Source: Alcaligenes pakistanensis
Lineage (GTDB): Bacteria; Pseudomonadota; Gammaproteobacteria; Burkholderiales; Burkholderiaceae_B
Assembly (NCBI RefSeq): GCF_014652815.1
Contig: NZ_BMZN01000003.1
Coordinates: 1 to 64,000 of the forward strand
Direction: 5' to 3'
Length of the DNA: 64,000 bases
Of the stretch, positions 17,179-26,600 are shown one piece after another. The notes beneath the pieces were generated by a model. The model did no database searches and had not been told where the DNA came from. It was given only the letters and a program-made list of their open reading frames with translations. Position numbers and translations under genes: made by a program. How positions within the stretch are numbered: position 1 is the first letter of the stretch; every line of letters starts with the position of its first letter.

Positions 17179-18705
17179 TTAGATACTGGGGCTTGGATTG
17201 GGTGATTCAGGTGCCAACAGCGGCAAGCGCAAGGTGGCTTTCAAGCCATAACCGCCCATATCGTTGGGCTCGCCATCGGTCAGCACAATAGTGCCGCCAT
17301 TGCGCTCGGCATATGCCAGTGCAATGGCCAAGCCCAAGCCGGAGCCGGAACCCCGCCCGCCTTTACGTGCCGGGCCACCGCGATCAAAACGTACAAACAC
17401 GCTTTCACGCAAACTGGCCGCCAGACCCATACCGTTATCAGTGACGCTGATCCAGGCCAGCTTGTCGTCATGTCCCGCAGAGACCGTAATCGCACTGCCG
17501 CTACCGGCATGGTTGATCGCGTTATGAATCAGGTTGGACACGGACTCATGAATTTCGGCGTCGCTGGCATAGACCCACAAGGGAGCTTGCTCGCCTTCTT
17601 CGCCCGGCCCGATCCAGCCCAGGTCCTGACGGTGTTCACGCGCCAAGGGTAAATATTGCAGCACCACCTCGCGCCCCAGGCTGGCCAGGTCAATCTGCCC
17701 CTGGCTCATGCTGGTGGTGTGACTGGCGTGGGCCAAAGCCAGCAACTGTTCAGTCAGGCGGGTAGCCTGCCCCAGTTGCTTGATAATCGCCCCCAAGGAT
17801 TCCCGGACACGTTCAATATCCGGTTCGCGGCGGGCGTATTGGGCTTGGGTATGAATAATGGCCAGCGGTGTACGCAGCTGATGCGAGGCATCGGCCAGAA
17901 ACTGAGCCTGCCTGTCCAGCACCGAACGGTACAGTTCTATATGGTGATTGACCGAACGTACCAAAGGCACGACTTCGCGTGGTACGTCACGCTCGTCCAA
18001 GGGCTGCAAATCTTCCACACTGCGATTACGCACTTCCTGACGCAGGGCCTGCAAAGGACGCAAAGCCCAGGCAACGGCAAACCACACCAACAGCACGGCA
18101 AACAGCAGCATGCGCAAATTGCGGAAAATACCTTCGCGCCAGGCTTCCTGCTGGGTACGCAGGCGCAAATCCATACTTTCACCCACCATTACCAGCACTT
18201 GCCTATGTTGGCCTTTGTAGTGCAGGTCGCGCCACAAGGCCACCATGCGCACGGTGTCATTGCGAAAGTAGGAGTCATAGAAAACCGGCACGCCTTCGTG
18301 ATCCGCCAGATTGGAAGGACGTGGCAGACCCTCCATTCCCAACAAAGTGCGACCTTTTAATTGCTTGGCATCGGCCCCGCCCAGGTTGCGCACCAAAGGA
18401 GTGACTTCTTCTACTCGGAAATACTTGCGATTGCCTGGCCTGGACTCCAGCATGACCTGGGCATAAAAAGGTGGGTCAATACGCAAGCTGCCATCAGTAT
18501 TGAACTCCACACTGGTCTCTAGCACCTTGGCCGGTTCCAGCAAGGCACTGTCGTAGACATTTTCCGTGACGGAGTTCATGGCCAGATAATCTTCCCAGCT
18601 GTCGTACAACAGCAGGGCCACCACACCCGGTATCAGTAATACCAGCAGCCAAAAGCGCAAACTGCCTTGCCAGACCGTGGCGGGGGGTGGGGATGGTGCT
18701 GTCAT
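17179..18705 (-). CDS. TctE-like sensor histidine kinase
   Basis: A 508-residue membrane kinase. It has an N-terminal helix (about residues 16-32), a periplasmic sensor domain of about 150 residues, and a second helix (about 185-203). The cytoplasmic part shows the phospho-acceptor His in DASHQLRTPLAI, the N box HNAINHA, and the G boxes DNGMGLA and GSGLGLAIALAYAERNGG. This layout and sequence match TctE, which senses tricarboxylates for tct operons. Its start overlaps the regulator stop by 4 bp (ATGA), so it is co-translated. tctBA lies about 8 kb away and is a plausible target. Confidence 0.85.
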   Translation of the reverse strand: MTAPSPPPATVWQGSLRFWLLVLLIPGVVALLLYDSWEDYLAMNSVTENVYDSALLEPAKVLETSVEFNTDGSLRIDPPFYAQVMLESRPGNRKYFRVEEVTPLVRNLGGADAKQLKGRTLLGMEGLPRPSNLADHEGVPVFYDSYFRNDTVRMVALWRDLHYKGQHRQVLVMVGESMDLRLRTQQEAWREGIFRNLRMLLFAVLLVWFAVAWALRPLQALRQEVRNRSVEDLQPLDERDVPREVVPLVRSVNHHIELYRSVLDRQAQFLADASHQLRTPLAIIHTQAQYARREPDIERVRESLGAIIKQLGQATRLTEQLLALAHASHTTSMSQGQIDLASLGREVVLQYLPLAREHRQDLGWIGPGEEGEQAPLWVYASDAEIHESVSNLIHNAINHAGSGSAITVSAGHDDKLAWISVTDNGMGLAASLRESVFVRFDRGGPARKGGRGSGSGLGLAIALAYAERNGGTIVLTDGEPNDMGGYGLKATLRLPLLAPESPNPSPSI

Positions 18706-19388
18706 GCGACGCCGGATTCCGCCTCAAGCACTTCCAACATATAGCCCAGACCGCGTACCGTCACGATATGCACATCGCTATTGGCCAGTTTCTTGCGTAA
18801 ACGGTGCAAGACGACCTCGATGGCATCCGGGCTGGCATCGCTATCGTGTTCAAACACGCGAGCGAACAGCTGAGTCTTTTCTACGGGCATGCCTGAACGA
18901 CTGATCAGAACCAGCAAGGCCGCATGTTCACGCGGGGTCAAGTGCACAATGGCGCTATCCAGCAGGAAAGCCCGACTTTCCGGGTTGTATTCCAGCGAGC
19001 CACAGCTGACTACTGGCGTGACGCGCCCACGGCTGCGCCGCACTAAAGCCGCCAGACGAGCTTCCAGTTCTTCCAGAGCAAAGGGTTTGGTCAGAAAATC
19101 ATCAGCACCTAGATTCAGGCCGCGAACGCGGTCCTGCAGAGCACCTTGCGCGGTCAGAATCAGCACCGGCGTGTGATCACCGCGTTCGCGCATCTCGCGC
19201 AATAGCACCAGCCCGTGTTTATCAGGCAGGCGCAAATCCATCACGACCGCATCGTACTCGTGGGCCGCCAATAACACTTCTGCCGAGCGGGCATCGTGAG
19301 CGGGATCGGGCAAAAAACCACTTTGCGCCAAGGCCCGCTCCAGCCATGCGGCCATTTCCCGCTCGTCTTCAACCAATAATATGCGCAT
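18702..19388 (-). CDS. TctD-like OmpR-family response regulator
   Basis: A 228-residue regulator. The receiver domain (about 1-118) has Asp51 in VVMDLRLPD as phosphorylation site, an acidic pair near residues 7-8, and the conserved Lys in FLTKPF. The C-terminal winged helix (about 130-222) ends in [11 protein letters not shown], typical of OmpR-type DNA-binding domains. The kinase gene follows with a 4-bp overlap. The 5' end overlaps the end of rppH by 20 bp. Control of tctBA or of another carboxylate transporter is inferred from homology. Confidence 0.87.
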   Translation of the reverse strand: MRILLVEDEREMAAWLERALAQSGFLPDPAHDARSAEVLLAAHEYDAVVMDLRLPDKHGLVLLREMRERGDHTPVLILTAQGALQDRVRGLNLGADDFLTKPFALEELEARLAALVRRSRGRVTPVVSCGSLEYNPESRAFLLDSAIVHLTPREHAALLVLISRSGMPVEKTQLFARVFEHDSDASPDAIEVVLHRLRKKLANSDVHIVTVRGLGYMLEVLEAESGVA

Positions 19389-19935
19389 GATCCCTGCTAT
19401 CTAAGGTATCGGCATCAACTGCGCTTTGAAGGCGCTGACGTAAATAACGATTCTCCTGACGCCGCCGGAACAAAATATCCGACAGCTCGTTCAGCGCTTG
19501 CTGATAGACTTCCCGCTTGAACTCAATAACTGAATCAAGTGGCACCCAATATTGACTCCAACGCCATGCATCAAACTCCGGCGTCGTGGAGGAACGCAGG
19601 CAGACATCGCTGTCTCGCCCTACCAGCCGCAACAAGAACCAGATTTGTTTCTGACCCTTGTAATGGCCACGCGCCTCCCGACGTACAAAATGATTGGGCA
19701 CGTTGTAGCGAAGCCAATCTCGCGTCCGGCCTAATATACGGATATGCTCAGGCAGCAAGCCCACTTCTTCATGCAGTTCGCGGTACATCGCTTGTACGGG
19801 TGTTTCACCGTATTTAATACCGCCTTGCGGGAACTGCCAGGCATGTTCCCGAATACGCTTGCCCCAAAAAACCTCGTTCTTGCGATTAACGAGGATAATT
19901 CCGACATTAGGACGGTAGCCTTCACGATCTAACAT
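19369..19935 (-). CDS. rppH: RNA pyrophosphohydrolase RppH
   Basis: A 188-residue Nudix hydrolase that removes pyrophosphate from 5'-triphosphate mRNA ends and so starts 5'-end-dependent decay. The full Nudix box lies at residues 38-60 (G, five residues, E44, seven, R52-E53, E56-E57, G59). The N-terminus [17 protein letters not shown] is characteristic. It is divergent from proS with a 64-bp gap, an arrangement common in betaproteobacteria. Its 3' end overlaps the response regulator gene by 20 bp. Confidence 0.95.
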   Translation of the reverse strand: MLDREGYRPNVGIILVNRKNEVFWGKRIREHAWQFPQGGIKYGETPVQAMYRELHEEVGLLPEHIRILGRTRDWLRYNVPNHFVRREARGHYKGQKQIWFLLRLVGRDSDVCLRSSTTPEFDAWRWSQYWVPLDSVIEFKREVYQQALNELSDILFRRRQENRYLRQRLQSAVDADTLDSRDHAHIIG

Positions 19936-19999
19936 AGGCCACCTCTAACGAATTCAATACAATTAGATCTGATTATACGTACCTGACGAGTTCCCTACC

Positions 20000-21736
20000 A
20001 TGCATGCTAGCCAGTATCACATTAATACCCTGAAAGAAGCGCCCACCGAGGCCGAAGTTGCCAGCCACCAGCTCATGACGCGCGCCGGCATGATCCGTAA
20101 AGCGGCGGGCGGTATCTACACTTATATGCCTATGGGCCTGCGCGTGCTGCGCAAGATTGAAAACATCATCCGCCAGGAAATGGACCGCTCCGGCGCCATC
20201 GAATTGCTGATGCCTGTGGTCCAGCCTGCCGAGCTTTGGGTAGAGTCGGGTCGTTGGGAAAAGTATGGCGATGAACTGCTCCGAATCAAGGACCGCCACC
20301 AGCGCGATTTCGTTTTGCAGCCTACGTCCGAAGAAGTGATCACGGACATTGCCCGCAACGAAATCCATAGCTGGCGCCAGTTACCCATCAACTTCTATCA
20401 CATTCAAACCAAGTTCCGTGACGAGCGTCGCCCCCGCTTTGGCTTGATGCGCGGTCGTGAGTTCACGATGAAGGATGCTTATTCCTTTGACCGCAACGCC
20501 GAAGACGCCCAAGCCAGCTACGACAACATGTTCGATGCCTATATGCGCATTTTCAGCCGTCTGGGCCTGAACTTTCGCGCGGTAGCCGCTGACACTGGCT
20601 CCATCGGTGGTACTCGCAGCCATGAATTCCAGGTCATTGCCGATACCGGCGAAGACTTGCTGGTTTACAACCCCGACACCGAATACGCCGCCAATATCGA
20701 GCTAGCTCCCGCGCCTTGCCTGCTGGCCGAGCGCGCTGCGCCGACTGAAGCCCTGGTCAAGACGGCAACACCTGACGCGCCCAAGTGCGAACTGGTTGCC
20801 CAGCAACTGGGTCTGGCTCTGACTGACACCGTCAAATCCGTGGTGCTGGCGACTGACCTTGAAGAAAACGAGCAGACCAAAACCACTGTATACCTGCTGC
20901 TGGTGCGTGGCGACCATGAAGTCAACGACATCAAGGTATCCAAACTGGCTGGCTTTGAAAAAGGCCACCGCCTGGCAAGCGAAGAAGAAATTGTCGCCAC
21001 CTTTGGCTGTAAGCCTGGCTACCTGGGCCCCATCGGCACCCGCCAGCCTGTCCAGGTCATTGCTGATCTGACCGTGGCCAATATGAGCGACTTTGTCTGC
21101 GGCGCCAACGAGGAAGGCTTCCATCACACTGGCGTGAACTGGGGCCGCGACCTGCCCGAACCCATCACAGCCGACCTGCGTAACGTGGTGCATGGCGACC
21201 CAGCCCCCGAAGGCGGCCAGTTGGCTATCCAGCGCGGCATTGAAGTGGGCCACGTCTTCTTCCTGGGCGACACCTACTCCAAGAAGCTGAACGCAACCTT
21301 TTTGGAAACTGATGGTAAACCTGCTGTCATGCAAATGGGGTGTTATGGCATTGGCGTAAGCCGTATTGCGGCTGCAGCTATCGAGCAGAACCACGATGAA
21401 CGCGGCATGATCTGGCCACGCGCCCTGGCCCCGTTTGAAGTGGTAATCTGCCCGATTGGCTTTACCAAGAGCGAGGCGGTGCGTCAGACGGCTACCGATC
21501 TGTACACTCAGCTCAAAGAGCAAGGCGTGGATGTCATCCTGGATGACCGCGATGCCCGCCCCGGCATTATGTTTGCCGACTGGGAGCTGATTGGTGTGCC
21601 ACTGCGCATTACCATTGGTGATCGCGGCCTGAAAGAAGGCGTGGTCGAGATGCAGGCCCGACGCGATGCCAGCAGCACCAACGTGCCTGTGGAGCAGATT
21701 GCTCAGGTCAGTGTGGAGCGTTTGGCGACGCTGTAA
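20000..21736 (+). CDS. proS: prolyl-tRNA synthetase
   Basis: A 578-residue class II aminoacyl-tRNA synthetase that charges tRNA-Pro. It is the bacterial long type with an editing (INS/YbaK-like) domain inserted about residues 235-390 between motifs 2 and 3. Motif 2 is visible in [25 protein letters not shown] and motif 3 in [17 protein letters not shown]. The C-terminal anticodon-binding domain covers about 470-570. Two overlapping ATGs occur at the start; the first is used here. Confidence 0.97.
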   Translation: MHASQYHINTLKEAPTEAEVASHQLMTRAGMIRKAAGGIYTYMPMGLRVLRKIENIIRQEMDRSGAIELLMPVVQPAELWVESGRWEKYGDELLRIKDRHQRDFVLQPTSEEVITDIARNEIHSWRQLPINFYHIQTKFRDERRPRFGLMRGREFTMKDAYSFDRNAEDAQASYDNMFDAYMRIFSRLGLNFRAVAADTGSIGGTRSHEFQVIADTGEDLLVYNPDTEYAANIELAPAPCLLAERAAPTEALVKTATPDAPKCELVAQQLGLALTDTVKSVVLATDLEENEQTKTTVYLLLVRGDHEVNDIKVSKLAGFEKGHRLASEEEIVATFGCKPGYLGPIGTRQPVQVIADLTVANMSDFVCGANEEGFHHTGVNWGRDLPEPITADLRNVVHGDPAPEGGQLAIQRGIEVGHVFFLGDTYSKKLNATFLETDGKPAVMQMGCYGIGVSRIAAAAIEQNHDERGMIWPRALAPFEVVICPIGFTKSEAVRQTATDLYTQLKEQGVDVILDDRDARPGIMFADWELIGVPLRITIGDRGLKEGVVEMQARRDASSTNVPVEQIAQVSVERLATL

Positions 21737-21802
21737 GGACTAGCAGCAGGGCTGGCCGTAGGCCATGCCCTGCCCGTCAACATAAACTCTTTTACGAACG
21801 AC

Positions 21803-22228
21803 ATGCTTAATGACAAGTGGGACACCCAGGCTCGGCTTGATATTCGCGTATATTACGAGGACACCGACGCCGGGGGGATCGTATATTACGCCAACTACCT
21901 GAAGTTCTTTGAGCGTGCGCGCACAGAATGGCTCAGGAACTTGGGCGTAAACCAATCGGATGTGGCGGAGCAGAATCAACGCCTGTTCGTAGTCAAGAAG
22001 GTTGAAATACAATATCTCAAACCTGCCCGGCTCGATGATTTGATCTCGGTGCGCAGCCGCATTACCCAACTGGGTTCGGCTACCATCCATTTCGAACAAG
22101 GTGCCCTGCGAGGTGGGGAACTGTTATGCCAAAGCACTATCCAAATTGTTTGCGTTGACGCCAACACGCTGCGTCCAAGCAAGCTGGACTCTGATTTACG
22201 TACCCTCTTGGAAAAGGTTCAGGACTGA
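21803..22228 (+). CDS. ybgC: Tol-Pal-associated acyl-CoA thioesterase YbgC
   Basis: A 141-residue hot-dog-fold thioesterase of the 4-hydroxybenzoyl-CoA thioesterase group. The active-site motif YEDTDAGGIVYYANYLKFFERAR is complete, with the catalytic Asp at about residue 20. YbgC is the usual first gene of tol-pal operons; it hydrolyses acyl-CoA or acyl-ACP linked to phospholipid metabolism. It ends 2 bp before tolQ, so it belongs to that operon. Confidence 0.93.
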   Translation: MLNDKWDTQARLDIRVYYEDTDAGGIVYYANYLKFFERARTEWLRNLGVNQSDVAEQNQRLFVVKKVEIQYLKPARLDDLISVRSRITQLGSATIHFEQGALRGGELLCQSTIQIVCVDANTLRPSKLDSDLRTLLEKVQD

Positions 22229-22230
22229 CC

Positions 22231-22905
22231 ATGCAAGCTACTAGCGACCTGTCGCTGATTTCGCTACTTCTCGATGCCAGTATTCCCGTTCAGCTTGTAA
22301 TGCTGATTCTGCTGGGAATCTCGGTTCTCTCGTGGGCCTATATTTTCAGTAAAAGGGCTGCACTTAAACGCACGCTGGAGCAAACCCGCCGCTTTGAGGA
22401 CGATTTCTGGGCGGGTGGTGATCTGGCCGTGCTTCAGCAATCCATTTCCTCGCGTCGGGCCGAACACGGTGCTCTGGCCCGCATTTTTGAATCCGGCATG
22501 ACCGAGTTCATCAAGGCGCGTCGCAGCCAAACCTCGGGCCCTGCCCTGCTGGACGGCCCACGCCGTGCCATGCGTGCCAGCTTTCAACGCGAAATGGACA
22601 CCTTGGAAACCCACCTGAACTTTCTGGCCTCAGCCGGTTCGGTCAGTCCCTACATTGGCTTGTTGGGTACGGTCTGGGGGATCATGCACGCTTTTATCGG
22701 CCTGTCCGGTATGCAGCAAGCGACCTTGGCCTCGGTGGCTCCCGGTATTGCCGAAGCCCTGATTGCGACGGCCATCGGTCTGTTTGCCGCCATTCCTGCT
22801 GTGGTTGCCTACAACCGCTTCACCAACGAGCTGGATCGTGTTTCGATCCGCTTTGACAGCTTTATCGACGAATTTCTGAACATCTTGCAGCGGCAGGTGA
22901 ACTGA
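22231..22905 (+). CDS. tolQ: Tol-Pal system proton-channel subunit TolQ
   Basis: A 224-residue inner-membrane protein with three helices (about 16-38, 130-155 and 165-190) and a cytoplasmic loop between the first and second, as in TolQ/ExbB. With TolR it forms the proton-driven motor that energises TolA during outer-membrane constriction at division. The conserved stretch GLLGTVWGIMHAFIGL is present. The stop overlaps the tolR start by one base (TGATG). Confidence 0.95.
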   Translation: MQATSDLSLISLLLDASIPVQLVMLILLGISVLSWAYIFSKRAALKRTLEQTRRFEDDFWAGGDLAVLQQSISSRRAEHGALARIFESGMTEFIKARRSQTSGPALLDGPRRAMRASFQREMDTLETHLNFLASAGSVSPYIGLLGTVWGIMHAFIGLSGMQQATLASVAPGIAEALIATAIGLFAAIPAVVAYNRFTNELDRVSIRFDSFIDEFLNILQRQVN

Positions 22906-23351
22906 TGCCATCGATGCGTGGAAGCACCGGCCGTCATGGCCGGCGCATGAAAAACGAAATCAACGTTGTCCCTTATATCGACGTAATGCTGGTGCTGCTG
23001 GTGATCTTTATGGTCACCGCGCCCATGATTACCCCCGGTCTGGTGGAACTACCTTCGGTAGGCCAAGCCTCCGAAGTGCCTGCCAAACCGGTGGAAATCC
23101 AGGTCGACAAGGACGGCAAGCTGGCCATTCGCTTGCGCGATGCGGGCTCCGAGTTCATGAACATCGAAAAGTCCACGTTGATCAACGAAGTGCGCTCGCG
23201 CATGCAGGCTGACAGCCCGGTTGTGATCGCCGCCGATGGCAAAGTTCCCTACGAGACCGTCATGGGCTTGATGGATGAACTGCGCTCCAATGGCATTAAC
23301 CGCCTGGGTCTGATCGTCGATCGCAATAGCGACCCCGACGCTCGCAAATAA
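22905..23351 (+). CDS. tolR: Tol-Pal system subunit TolR
   Basis: A 148-residue ExbD/TolR protein with one helix (about 20-42). Within it Asp26, in VVPYIDVMLVLLVIFM, is the conserved proton-binding residue. The periplasmic domain (about 60-148) dimerises and binds peptidoglycan. Translation is coupled to tolQ by a one-base overlap. Confidence 0.95.
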   Translation: MPSMRGSTGRHGRRMKNEINVVPYIDVMLVLLVIFMVTAPMITPGLVELPSVGQASEVPAKPVEIQVDKDGKLAIRLRDAGSEFMNIEKSTLINEVRSRMQADSPVVIAADGKVPYETVMGLMDELRSNGINRLGLIVDRNSDPDARK

Positions 23352-23401
23352 ACTCTGGCCGGATAGCGTGCTCGCCATCCGGCGCGAAAAACCTGAACTG
23401 A

Positions 23402-24520
23402 ATGAAGCACAGAACACGCAATACCCGCAATCAGGCGCAGCGCTCGCCTGAGAAAAAGGAAGATCAGCGCGGCTTGCTCGTCGCCCTGGGTCTGCACGGG
23501 CTGTTGCTGCTCGCCATTGTGGCTGGAGCCCTTTTTTCTGCGCCCAAAACACCCAATGCGGTACAGGTCGAATTGTGGATGGATGGCGTGGCGCCCGATG
23601 CGGCCGTCAATGCCGACCCCGAAGCCCCCGAGGCCGAACCGGAACCACAGCCCGAACCGGAACCCGTCGCAGAGCCAGAACCCAAGCCCGAGCCTGCACC
23701 TGAACCACCGCCCGCTCCCAAGCCTCCCCCAGAACCTGCCAAAGTCACGCCTCCTGCCGAACCTGAAGTCGATCCCGAGATCGCTTTAGAACAGGCCCGC
23801 AAAGACCGCGAGAAAAAAGAGCGTGAGGAAAAGCTGGAGAAAGAGCGCCAAGACAAGCAGCGTCAGGACAAACTGGCCGCTGAGCAGCGCGAGCGCGAAC
23901 TGAAAGAAAAGCAGGAACAAGAGCGCAAGGACAAGGCAGAAGCCGACGCTAAAGCCAAGGCAGAAGCAGATCGTAAGGCCAAAGCAGAGGCTGACGCCAA
24001 AGCGAAGGCTGATGCAGAACGTAAAGCCAAAGCCGATGCGGACGCTAAAGCCAAGGCTGATGCCGAGGCGAAAGCCAAAGCAGACGCTGAACGCAAAGCC
24101 CGTGCCGATGCCGCTGCCAAAGCCAAGGCCGATGCCGACCGCAAGGCCAAGGAAGAAGCCTTCCGCCGTGCCATGCGCGAAGGTGCCCCAGGTCGTCCTG
24201 GTGGTACTGCAGACCGCAACCAGGCTGGTGGCGGTGGTGGTGATGGTGGCTACGCCGCCAAGGTGCGCGCTTGCGTGCAGCCTGGTGTGGTCTACAGCAC
24301 CCCGCCCCGCTCTGAGGTGCGCGGCAACCCGGCGCTCCAGTACCGCGTGGACCTGAATGCCGATGGCACACCCAATCGGGTCCAGATCAAACGATCGTCC
24401 GGCATTGCCCAGTTCGATGATGCCGTATCCAAGGGCCTTGCCCGTTGCAGCCCTTTCCCCAAACCGCCTAGCGGGAACTACCCATCGTATATTGATGGCG
24501 AGTACCGTATGTTCGATTAA
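23402..24520 (+). CDS. tolA: Tol-Pal system protein TolA
   Basis: A 372-residue envelope-spanning protein. It has an inner-membrane anchor (about 24-46), then a Pro/Glu-rich segment with PEPEP repeats (about 75-125), then a long Ala/Lys/Asp helix built from near-repeats of AKADAEAKAKAD (about 130-260), a Gly-rich hinge (GGGGGDGGYAAK, near 277) and a C-terminal globular TonB-like domain (about 285-372). The Pro/Glu block is an additional spacer compared with E. coli TolA. The helix coding DNA (about 23940-24150) is internally repetitive and may vary in length between strains. Confidence 0.93.
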   Translation: MKHRTRNTRNQAQRSPEKKEDQRGLLVALGLHGLLLLAIVAGALFSAPKTPNAVQVELWMDGVAPDAAVNADPEAPEAEPEPQPEPEPVAEPEPKPEPAPEPPPAPKPPPEPAKVTPPAEPEVDPEIALEQARKDREKKEREEKLEKERQDKQRQDKLAAEQRERELKEKQEQERKDKAEADAKAKAEADRKAKAEADAKAKADAERKAKADADAKAKADAEAKAKADAERKARADAAAKAKADADRKAKEEAFRRAMREGAPGRPGGTADRNQAGGGGGDGGYAAKVRACVQPGVVYSTPPRSEVRGNPALQYRVDLNADGTPNRVQIKRSSGIAQFDDAVSKGLARCSPFPKPPSGNYPSYIDGEYRMFD

Positions 24521-24535
24521 TCAGGAGATTGCATA

Positions 24536-25846
24536 ATGACTGCCGCTACCTTAGCCCTGGCGACCTTAGGTCGTCATTGGCGCGCCACGGCCACCGGAGC
24601 GTTTGCCCTGGCCGCCGGCATGTTCGCCAGCCAACCGGCCCAGGCCCAACTGCGGGTCGATATATCAGGTGTGGGTGCTACTCAGTACCCCATCGCGATC
24701 GCCGATTTTGCTGACAATCCAGCCAGCCAGTCCCTGGCTGAAGTTATCCGCGCTGACTTGACCCGTTCGGGACAATTCCAATTGATCAATGCCACCGGAG
24801 CAGGTCTGAACGCAGAAAGCACGATTGCTTACAGCGATTGGCGTAACCGGGGTGCCGACTATCTGGCCTACGGCTCCGTCTCCCAGGCAGGCGGGCAGTA
24901 CTCCATCAGCTATCGTCTGGTGGATTCGGTCCGTCAAACTCAGCTTGATGGCGTGGCTTTTGCGGGCAGTGAAAAGGAATTACGCCGCATTTCCCACCAG
25001 ATTGCAGACCGGATTTATGAAAAAATTACGGGCGTGAGAGGCGTTTTCTCCACTCGTCTGGCCTACGTGTTGCAAACAGGCAACAACTACGAGTTACAAA
25101 TTGCTGACGCCGACGGGCAAAATCCGCAGGTAATGTTGCGTTCTAGACACTCAATCATCTCTCCAGCCTGGTCACCAGACGGTAAAAAGCTGGCTTATGT
25201 GAGCTTTGAAAACGACAAACCTGTTGTATATGTGCAAACCTTGGCCTCTGGTCACCGTGAACCCTTGGCCAATTTCAAGGGTAATAACAGTAGCCCTGCA
25301 TGGGCTCCAAACGGCAATCAGGTCGCTGTTGTGCTCTCCAGGGACGGTATTTCGCAGATTTACACGCTAAATACGGACGGATCCGGATTGCGTCGCGTGA
25401 TGCGTTCGCCCTTGATTGATACTGAACCCAGTTTTATGCCCGATGGCAACTCCCTTGTATTTGTGAGCGATCGTGGTGGTGCTCCTAATATTTACAAAGT
25501 GAGCCTGGGTGGTGACGATGCACAGCGCATTACCTTCAACGGGAGTTACAATATTTCACCGGAGGTCTCTGCGGACGGTACTAGGCTTGTATACGTCACA
25601 CGTAGAAACGGTGCTTTCCGAATTGCCATTCAAGATATGGCATCAGGAGCAGAGCAACTGCTGACGACAGGTCCCGACGATCAGTCTCCGAGTTTCGCCC
25701 CTAATGGGATGCAGATCTTATATAGTTCTGTTCAGGGGGGCCGCAGTGTCCTAGCTGTCACATCGGTGGACGGTCGCGTTCGTCAGACCCTCTCGTCTTT
25801 GAATGGCAAAGTACGCGAACCCACCTGGGGACCATTTACCAACTGA
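24536..25846 (+). CDS. tolB: Tol-Pal system periplasmic protein TolB
   Basis: A 436-residue protein with a signal peptide (about residues 1-37, ending AQAQ), an N-terminal alpha/beta domain (about 40-165) and a beta-propeller (about 190-430) made of repeated PD40 units such as SPAWSPDGKKLAYVSF. TolB binds Pal and TolA and relays the motor to the outer membrane. An AGGAG site lies 10 bp before the ATG. Confidence 0.95.
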   Translation: MTAATLALATLGRHWRATATGAFALAAGMFASQPAQAQLRVDISGVGATQYPIAIADFADNPASQSLAEVIRADLTRSGQFQLINATGAGLNAESTIAYSDWRNRGADYLAYGSVSQAGGQYSISYRLVDSVRQTQLDGVAFAGSEKELRRISHQIADRIYEKITGVRGVFSTRLAYVLQTGNNYELQIADADGQNPQVMLRSRHSIISPAWSPDGKKLAYVSFENDKPVVYVQTLASGHREPLANFKGNNSSPAWAPNGNQVAVVLSRDGISQIYTLNTDGSGLRRVMRSPLIDTEPSFMPDGNSLVFVSDRGGAPNIYKVSLGGDDAQRITFNGSYNISPEVSADGTRLVYVTRRNGAFRIAIQDMASGAEQLLTTGPDDQSPSFAPNGMQILYSSVQGGRSVLAVTSVDGRVRQTLSSLNGKVREPTWGPFTN

Positions 25847-25880
25847 CATCCTGTGTGACTCTTTTTCAAAAGGAATTCAA

Positions 25881-26384
25881 ATGAGCTCGCGCATTCTTAA
25901 AAGTCTTACCCTTGCCGTTATGGCTGCTGCCCTTGCTGCTTGCAGCTCGGTTCCTCTGGATCAATCAGGCTCCGGTTCAACCGGCGGTACTGGATCGGAC
26001 TCTGCTAGCTCAGGTCAGATCATGGACCCGTTCAACCCTCAAAGCCCCCTGGCGCAACAACGCTCGGTGTTCTTTGACTACGACAGCTACTCGGTTAACG
26101 ACCAATACCGTAGCTTGGTAGAAATGCATGCTTCTTACCTGAGCGGCCACCCTCAGCAAACCGTGCGCATCGAAGGTAATACCGACGAGCGTGGCGGTGC
26201 TGAGTACAACTTGGCTCTGGGTCAGCGTCGTTCCGATGCTGTTGCACGTATGCTGGGTCTGCTGGGCGTGAGCAACAGCCAGATCGAAGCTGTGAGCTTT
26301 GGTAAAGAGCGTCCAAAAGCTTTGGGTAACACCGAAGCTGATTACGCTGAAAACCGTCGCGCAGATATCGTTTACCAACGATAA
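25881..26384 (+). CDS. pal: peptidoglycan-associated lipoprotein Pal
   Basis: A 167-residue outer-membrane lipoprotein. The start at 25881 follows AAAAGGA and gives a normal lipoprotein signal with lipobox LAAC (Cys21); the frame remains open upstream into the end of tolB, but that part is not expected to be translated as Pal. After a Ser/Gly-rich linker, an OmpA-like domain (about 55-165) has the peptidoglycan-binding motif NTDERG. Pal anchors the outer membrane to peptidoglycan and is a partner of TolB. A terminator follows. Confidence 0.95.
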   Translation: MSSRILKSLTLAVMAAALAACSSVPLDQSGSGSTGGTGSDSASSGQIMDPFNPQSPLAQQRSVFFDYDSYSVNDQYRSLVEMHASYLSGHPQQTVRIEGNTDERGGAEYNLALGQRRSDAVARMLGLLGVSNSQIEAVSFGKERPKALGNTEADYAENRRADIVYQR

Positions 26385-26408
26385 TTTCTGCATCGACCAA
26401 GTGGTTCC

Positions 26409-26446
26409 AACGCCGTGGCGGTTGTTAACGCCGCGGCGTTTTTTAT
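26409..26446 (+). terminator. intrinsic terminator after pal
   Basis: AACGCCGTGGCGG pairs with CGCCGCGGCGTT (stem of about 11 bp with minor mismatch), followed by TTTTT. It probably limits transcription from tol-pal into cpoB. Confidence 0.8.
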
Positions 26447-26490
26447 TGGCAGCATGCCCGATCCACTGAAAATTCGTTATGCTGGACAGC

Positions 26491-26588
26491 GGGCTTGCCA
26501 GGCTGGTGCAAAGCCCTCAGATCACAGCCCCCAACAGAGGGGAACCCGGCAGGTGATGAGCCTGCGCATTGCAGATGCACATTTTTTA
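26491..26588 (+). promoter_or_regulatory. structured leader with overlapping hairpins before cpoB
   Basis: Four hairpins follow in a row: GGGCTT/AAGCCC (26491-26496/26511-26516), CCCC/GGGG (26529-26532/26539-26542), GCAGG/CCTGC (26549-26553/26561-26565) and TGCGCAT/ATGCACA (26563-26569/26575-26581, one mismatch) followed by six Ts (26582-26587). The third and fourth share bases 26563-26565 and so cannot both form, as in an antiterminator/terminator switch. Thirteen bases later cpoB starts. The ligand or trigger is unknown; the overlap is only three bases. Confidence 0.4.
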
Positions 26589-26600
26589 ACGGACTTCACT

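Noticed and set aside
26491-26588. Cobalamin riboswitch before cpoB
   Set aside because: A GGTGC and an AGGGGAACCCGG-like stretch resemble parts of the cobalamin core, but the B12 box and remaining core are missing and cpoB has no link to B12.
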